A stretch of 34,807 nucleotides of DNA from Terriglobia bacterium (lineage in GTDB: Bacteria > Acidobacteriota > Terriglobia > Acidiferrales > UBA7541). A program made the position numbers and the translations under genes. The stretch is from positions 1 through 34,807 of the forward strand of contig JAIQGD010000035.1 in the NCBI GenBank assembly GCA_020072765.1, in the 5' to 3' direction. Below the pieces are notes generated by a model. It was given only the letters and a program-made list of their open reading frames with translations, did no database searches and was not told the origin of the DNA. Shown here piece after piece: positions 31,011 to 34,807 of the stretch (within the stretch, counting starts at the first letter, position 1; each line of letters begins with the position of its first letter).

Positions 31011-33220
31011 GACAGGCCTGGTTTGTTTTCGCGCTGATCATGCTGATTATGGCGAGCGCCGCAGGCGCGCAGGACAAGAGCAACCTTCCTCTGCCCGGGC
31101 CGGGCAATGTGACGCTGACGTTGGACGAGTACAACCGCCTGGCGGCGCTGGCCAGCAAGCCGCTGCCACCGGCCAACGTGCCGCCGGTGGCGTACGCCAT
31201 CAAGAGCGCGGAGTTGCGGCTGCGCGTGGCGGATGAGTCGGTGATGGGAACGATCGCGGTGGAGGGAGAAGTGTTTCGCAAGGGAGCGACGCGCGTCCCG
31301 CTGACCACGGGATTCACGATTCTGGACGCGCGCGCGGGAGGCAAGGCCGTGCCGCTGGAGCAGCAAGGCGGCCGGCAGACGGCGATCTTGCCGGGGCCGG
31401 GCGAGTTCTCGCTGACGCTCGACGCGGGCCTGGCGCTCGAAATCGGCGCGGGCCGCGCCTCGTTCAATCTTCCGGTGCCGGCGGCGGGAAGCGCGCGGCT
31501 CACGCTGGTGGTTCCCGGCGATCACACCAACGTCAGCATCAATAAGGGGCTGATCGTGGGCCGGAAGTCGGAGAACGGGCTGACGACCGTGGAGGCCGCG
31601 CTCGTGCCGGGACAGCAGGCGAGCGTCTGGTGGACGACGCGGGAAATCACCGCGCCGGTGGTTCCGCGGGAAGCGCGATTCCTTTCCGAGGTCAAGACGC
31701 TGGTCTCGGTAGGCGAAGCGGATCTGCGGCTGGCGGCGCTCGCCGACATTACCGTGGTGCAAGGAGAGCCATCGCAGTTCGTGGTGGAGGTGCCGCCCGG
31801 ATACGAACTGACGGGCGCGACGGGAGCGACGCTGGAATCGAGCGAGGTGCAATCCGGCGCGCTGGTGCTGAAAGTGAGCCAGCCCGCGCAGCGCACGCAC
31901 GAGTTCCTCATCTCCATGGAGCGATCCATGGACGGAACCAAGGCGGAAGCGCCCTTTTTGAGTTTTAAGGACACGCAGCGAGAAACGGGCGAAGTCCTGG
32001 TGGAGGGCGAAGGGACGATGGACCTGACCGCGACCGAAGGCGGAGGCCTCAAGCGCATGGATGTGAAGGAGACCAACGCGTATTTGCGGTCTCTGGCGCG
32101 CTTTCCCATGCAGGCGGCGTTTCGCTATCACCGGCAGGCGGCGGAGGCTCCCACGCTGGCGCTTTCCTGGGTGCGTTTTCCGGACACGAGCGTGCTGGCG
32201 GCGATTGCCGAACACGCGGTGGTCACCACGCTGGTGACCTCGGAAGGGAAATCGCTGACGGAAGTGAAACTCTCGGTCAAGAATCAGGCGCAGCCGTTTT
32301 TGAAAGTGGGGCTGCCCGCCGGGGCGAGCATCCTTTCGGCGGACGTCGCGGGCGAGAAGGTGAAGCCGGTGCAAGGAACCGACGGCGAGCGCGTGCCGCT
32401 GCTGCGGCCGGGCTTCCGGCCGGTGGACACCTACGAGGTGTCATTTGTGATCATGCATTCGGGCGCGCCGTTTGCCAAGAATGGAGGCTCGGAGCTATCG
32501 CTGCCGAAGATGGATGTTCCGATCAGCCTGCTGGAATGGGAAGTGTTTCTGCCGGAACGGTACAAGGTGAAAGATTTCGGGGGCGATGCGCTGGCGGCAA
32601 ATCTGGTGCCTGGCGGGATTGCGTGGGGCGTGGGTGGGGCAGCAGGAACGGTGGTGGGAGTGGCTGTTGCGCCTGGTGTGATGGCCAATCCCGGAGTTTC
32701 GCGGTTGCTTCCCGGGCAGATGGGAGGGTACGTGACCGATGCCAGTGGCGCGGCGATTGCCAATGCGTCGGTGACGATCACGAACCTGGATACGGGCGCG
32801 ACGCGCACGGCGGCCACCGATGCCTCCGGCTTCTGGATGGTTCCCAACATGCCGTCGGGTAGAGTGAGAATCACAACGTATTCTCCCGGCTTTCAGAGCT
32901 GGGTTCGCGACGTGAACTTCAACGCGGGCCAGCCGGAGCGGTATGCGATTACTTTGAATGTTGGGTCCGTGACAGAGAGCGTCATGGTCACTGGCAGGAA
33001 CTACGAAGAAGTAATCGACCTCGCGCCAAAGAAGGCGGAGAAGAATGCCGCAATGGCGCCAAGCATGGCCTCGGCCAACGTATTCAATCTCCAGCAGCGC
33101 ATTGCGGGGGTGTTGCCGGTGGCCGTGGATATTCCGCGCACGGGCAATTCGTACCGCTTCGTGCGGCCGCTGGTGCTCGATGAGGAGACGAAGATCACGT
33201 TCACATACCGGACGAAGTAG
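31007..33220 (+). CDS. Secreted paralogue B with inserted carboxypeptidase-regulatory domain
   Basis: This 737-residue protein has a signal peptide (MRQAWFVFALIMLIMASAAGA, before QD). It parallels gene A: VTLTLDEYNRLAAL near the N-terminus, QPFLKVGLPAGASILSADVAG, then LSLPKMDVPISLLEWEVFLPERYKV, and C-terminal GVLPVAVDIPRTGNSYRFVR. Between the last two blocks it has a Gly/Val-rich linker (~537-560) and a carboxypeptidase-regulatory-like beta-sandwich at ~571-664 (GYVTDASGAAIANASVTITN, TDASGFWMVPNMPSGRVRI, ending VTESVMVTG). That module is typical of acidobacterial Oar/TonB-receptor N-termini, but here no receptor barrel follows. Start ATG overlaps the stop of gene A. Function unknown; a joint envelope complex is inference. 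Confidence 0.8.
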   Translation: MRQAWFVFALIMLIMASAAGAQDKSNLPLPGPGNVTLTLDEYNRLAALASKPLPPANVPPVAYAIKSAELRLRVADESVMGTIAVEGEVFRKGATRVPLTTGFTILDARAGGKAVPLEQQGGRQTAILPGPGEFSLTLDAGLALEIGAGRASFNLPVPAAGSARLTLVVPGDHTNVSINKGLIVGRKSENGLTTVEAALVPGQQASVWWTTREITAPVVPREARFLSEVKTLVSVGEADLRLAALADITVVQGEPSQFVVEVPPGYELTGATGATLESSEVQSGALVLKVSQPAQRTHEFLISMERSMDGTKAEAPFLSFKDTQRETGEVLVEGEGTMDLTATEGGGLKRMDVKETNAYLRSLARFPMQAAFRYHRQAAEAPTLALSWVRFPDTSVLAAIAEHAVVTTLVTSEGKSLTEVKLSVKNQAQPFLKVGLPAGASILSADVAGEKVKPVQGTDGERVPLLRPGFRPVDTYEVSFVIMHSGAPFAKNGGSELSLPKMDVPISLLEWEVFLPERYKVKDFGGDALAANLVPGGIAWGVGGAAGTVVGVAVAPGVMANPGVSRLLPGQMGGYVTDASGAAIANASVTITNLDTGATRTAATDASGFWMVPNMPSGRVRITTYSPGFQSWVRDVNFNAGQPERYAITLNVGSVTESVMVTGRNYEEVIDLAPKKAEKNAAMAPSMASANVFNLQQRIAGVLPVAVDIPRTGNSYRFVRPLVLDEETKITFTYRTK

Positions 33221-33289
33221 GCGGCGGAGGCTGCGAACGTGCGGCGGCGCAACTCGCGCGAGCGGGCCGCCCTGAAGGGCGCCGCTACA
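33221..33289. repeat. 69-bp direct repeat, left copy, including a REP-like unit
   Basis: It matches 34561-34629 at 65 of 69 positions, with 57 of 59 from 33231. Its right part (33265-33289) is a REP-like GTAG hairpin in reverse orientation. It starts right after the stop of secreted paralogue B. Confidence 0.85.
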
Positions 33290-33586
33290 CCCGGCGCAAA
33301 GGACACCGGCGTCCCGCCGGGCGTGCTCGGCGGGTTCTGGCCGGGCTGCGGCGGGCACATCGCGGGTCCGTTTACGGTTTGCGCGTCTATCGGGAGTTAT
33401 CTTTGAGAACATCCTTCAGACGCAGCACTCCGAGGCTACTCCGGCAGGGGTACATTTGGAGCCATGGAGCGCAACGGCTTTCCTGGCGGGCGGTCGCACG
33501 TAGTTTTCGACGAAGCCGAAAGCCGAGGGCCGTTTGCAACCAGCGCTCGCGCGACGTTTCGGCAAGGACGTATCTGAGCCACCGCC
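33290..33586. other. Gene-free stretch upstream of the diguanylate cyclase
   Basis: Apart from a tccgccg-rich remnant and a short ggcgtcccgccgggcg palindrome near 33309, I see no gene, repeat or strong promoter here. A plus-strand open frame from 33379 lacks protein-like composition and overlaps the start of the cyclase. Confidence 0.5.
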
Positions 33587-34498
33587 ATGTTCACGCGCAC
33601 TCCCGCCGAACTCCAAGTCTTGATTTCGAATGTGGACCAAGCGATCTACAACCACGATCAATGGTACGACGCACTCATCGCGACGCTGATCTGTCATCTG
33701 CCGTACGATGAGCACGACGTTCACGAGGAATCCTTTCGCCGCTGCCGGTTTGGACAGTGGCTTTACGGCGAAGGCCAGCGGTTGCTGCACGATCACGCAT
33801 CGTACGCCTCGATCGAAAGCGAACACCGCCGCATGCACCAATTGGCCGCCCGGCTCCTGCTCACGGCTGCGGAAGGTGCGCCCATCGGAGTACAAGAGTA
33901 CGAGCTATTCACCAGCGCTTTAAAGGGTCTGCGGCTGGAAGCCTCCACTCTGAAGAGTGAACTGGAGGATCTGCTGTCGCATGTCGATCCCCTCACGGGA
34001 GTCAACGGGCGCACGATCCTCTTGACCGTCCTGCGCGAGCTCCACGCCCTGGTCAAGCGCAAGGTCATGCCGTGCAGCGTGGTGATGATGGATCTGGACC
34101 ATTTCAAGGCGATCAACGATACCTACGGACATCAGGCGGGCGACCGCGTTCTGATCGCCGCCGCCCGGTACGTCGTGGAGCATCTGCGTCCCTACGACAA
34201 GATATTTCGGTATGGAGGAGAGGAATTCGTCCTCACTTTACAAAACGCAAACTCGGAAGCGGCCTTGGGCACGGTCAACCACCTTCGGGAGGGGCTGGCA
34301 AAGATGCCCGTTCATTACAATGAGATGCTCATCGGCGTGACCGCATCGTTCGGCGTCGCCCCGCTGGCCCCCGGCGACACGGTGGAACAATCGTTGGATC
34401 ACGCCGATCAGGCTTTATATGCGGCGAAGTCCGGAGGCCGCAACCGTGCGGAGATCTGGAAGGCGACGGTGGGGCCTGTGGGGCCCACCGCTCCCTAG
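33587..34498 (+). CDS. DgcZ-like diguanylate cyclase with zinc-sensing CZB domain
   Basis: This is a 303-residue cytoplasmic protein. Residues ~10-125 are a chemoreceptor zinc-binding (CZB) domain; the four ligands H23, C53 (CRFGQW), H80 and H84 fall one residue after H22, C52, H79 and H83 of E. coli DgcZ. Residues ~133-295 form a GGDEF domain with active-site GGEEF (210-214), metal aspartate D169 in MMDLDHF, and an allosteric I-site RPYD (201-204) five residues before GGEEF. It should make cyclic di-GMP from two GTP, with zinc inhibiting and product feedback at the I-site. No membrane segment. It is flanked by 69-bp direct repeats. Confidence 0.93.
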   Translation: MFTRTPAELQVLISNVDQAIYNHDQWYDALIATLICHLPYDEHDVHEESFRRCRFGQWLYGEGQRLLHDHASYASIESEHRRMHQLAARLLLTAAEGAPIGVQEYELFTSALKGLRLEASTLKSELEDLLSHVDPLTGVNGRTILLTVLRELHALVKRKVMPCSVVMMDLDHFKAINDTYGHQAGDRVLIAAARYVVEHLRPYDKIFRYGGEEFVLTLQNANSEAALGTVNHLREGLAKMPVHYNEMLIGVTASFGVAPLAPGDTVEQSLDHADQALYAAKSGGRNRAEIWKATVGPVGPTAP

Positions 34499-34560
34499 AC
34501 CCAGGCAGAGAAGCTGCCCTCCACCCTGTGAGGCACGCGGTTGGTAACCGGAAACGGAGC

Positions 34561-34629
34561 GCTGCGGCGGCTGCGAACGTGCGGCGGCGCAGCTCGCCCG
34601 AGCGGGCCGCCCTGAAGGGCGCCGCTACA
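34561..34629. repeat. 69-bp direct repeat, right copy, including a REP-like unit
   Basis: It matches 33221-33289 (65 of 69). Same orientation as the left copy, so the cyclase gene lies between direct repeats 1340 bases apart. Confidence 0.85.
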
Positions 34630-34670
34630 GGGGCGCGAAGGAAACGGGTGCTGCCGGCGGGCGCGCGGCT

Positions 34671-34700
34671 TTGTTTTTCCCCTGTGTGGTGTCGTATGCT
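34671..34700 (+). promoter_or_regulatory. Promoter candidate for obgE
   Basis: TTGTTT (34671-34676), an 18-base spacer and TATGCT (34695-34700), about 33 bases before the obgE start. Moderate match to sigma-70 consensus. Confidence 0.45.
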
Positions 34701-34732
34701 TCCTTATTGCATCTTCTGGGGTCGACTAACCT

Positions 34733-34807
34733 GTGTTTGCTGACGAAGCGAAAATTCTGGTGAAGGCCGGGGACGGCGGGAACGGCTGCGTGGCGTTCCG
34801 CAGGGAG
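34733..34807 (+). CDS. obgE: GTPase ObgE/CgtA, 5' end only
   Basis: The window ends 25 codons into the gene. The visible residues VFADEAKILVKAGDGGNGC, followed by VAFRRE, match the glycine-rich N-terminal Obg fold (normally FVDEA.I.V.AGDGGNGCVAFRREK). Obg is an essential ribosome-associated GTPase involved in 50S assembly and stress control. The start is GTG at 34733. The GTPase domain lies outside the window. Confidence 0.88.
   Translation, partial: MFADEAKILVKAGDGGNGCVAFRRE

Noticed and set aside
28926-32374. Long minus-strand open frames opposite the secreted paralogues
   Set aside because: They are His/Arg/Gln-rich shadow translations of high-GC genes; the plus-strand genes have signal peptides, ribosome sites and mutual homology.
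1-34807. tRNA or rRNA genes
   Set aside because: No T-arm/acceptor pattern or conserved rRNA segment was recognised by eye on either strand; a covariance search was not possible here.

Overview
The window is a GC-rich, gene-dense stretch of bacterial chromosome that looks acidobacterial. The evidence is a PhoB-type winged-helix/TPR regulator of the kind abundant in that phylum, a carboxypeptidase-regulatory (Oar-like) beta-sandwich module inside a secreted protein, an EF-P whose tip loop reads PGNKR, and many small palindromic intergenic repeats. The taxonomic call is inference. No rRNA, tRNA or CRISPR array was recognised.

Layout. 1-7.4 kb is mostly housekeeping: the end of a LuxR-type response regulator, mtaB (tRNA methylthiotransferase), acpS and pgeF (divergent from one palindromic promoter), rlmN, an M16 protease and an MBL-fold hydrolase of the YycJ/WalJ type. 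7.3-9.75 kb is an accessory insertion at the 3' end of the MBL gene: a BrnT/BrnA toxin-antitoxin pair and an AT-richer GHKL ATPase gene, delimited by three copies of the MBL gene's own last ~15 codons. 9.8-12.7 kb holds purB, efp (with a strong promoter) and a small secreted protein. 13-17.8 kb holds a membrane-anchored winged-helix/TPR regulator, a spermidine-synthase-like protein and a saccharopine-dehydrogenase-like protein, plus a 62-bp duplicated scrap resembling the last. 18.2-21.5 kb carries rpsA (six S1 domains, long acidic/Ala-rich N-terminus), an HU/IHF-type protein and a HIT hydrolase. 21.5-23.9 kb is a partial protocatechuate branch (pcaH, pcaG, pcaD). 23.9-24.7 kb is a REP-like tandem array next to a 5'-truncated REP-associated tyrosine transposase. 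24.8-28.8 kb has a YfiT/DinB-like protein, two O-methyltransferases facing each other, a zinc-ribbon membrane protein and a DUF1761-like membrane protein. 29.1-33.2 kb is a translationally coupled pair of large secreted paralogues, the second with an inserted carboxypeptidase-regulatory domain. 33.6-34.5 kb is a DgcZ-like diguanylate cyclase flanked by 69-bp direct repeats, and the window ends in the first codons of obgE.

Three themes deserve attention. First, the MBL 3'-end repeats look like attachment sites of tandemly inserted, recombinase-less cargo modules carrying toxin-antitoxin and ATPase genes. Second, a family of intergenic hairpins headed by GTAG with a TTCA loop has the architecture of classical REP sequences and occurs in the same window as a REP-type transposase remnant. 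Third, the coupled secreted paralogues at 29-33 kb have no function I can name.
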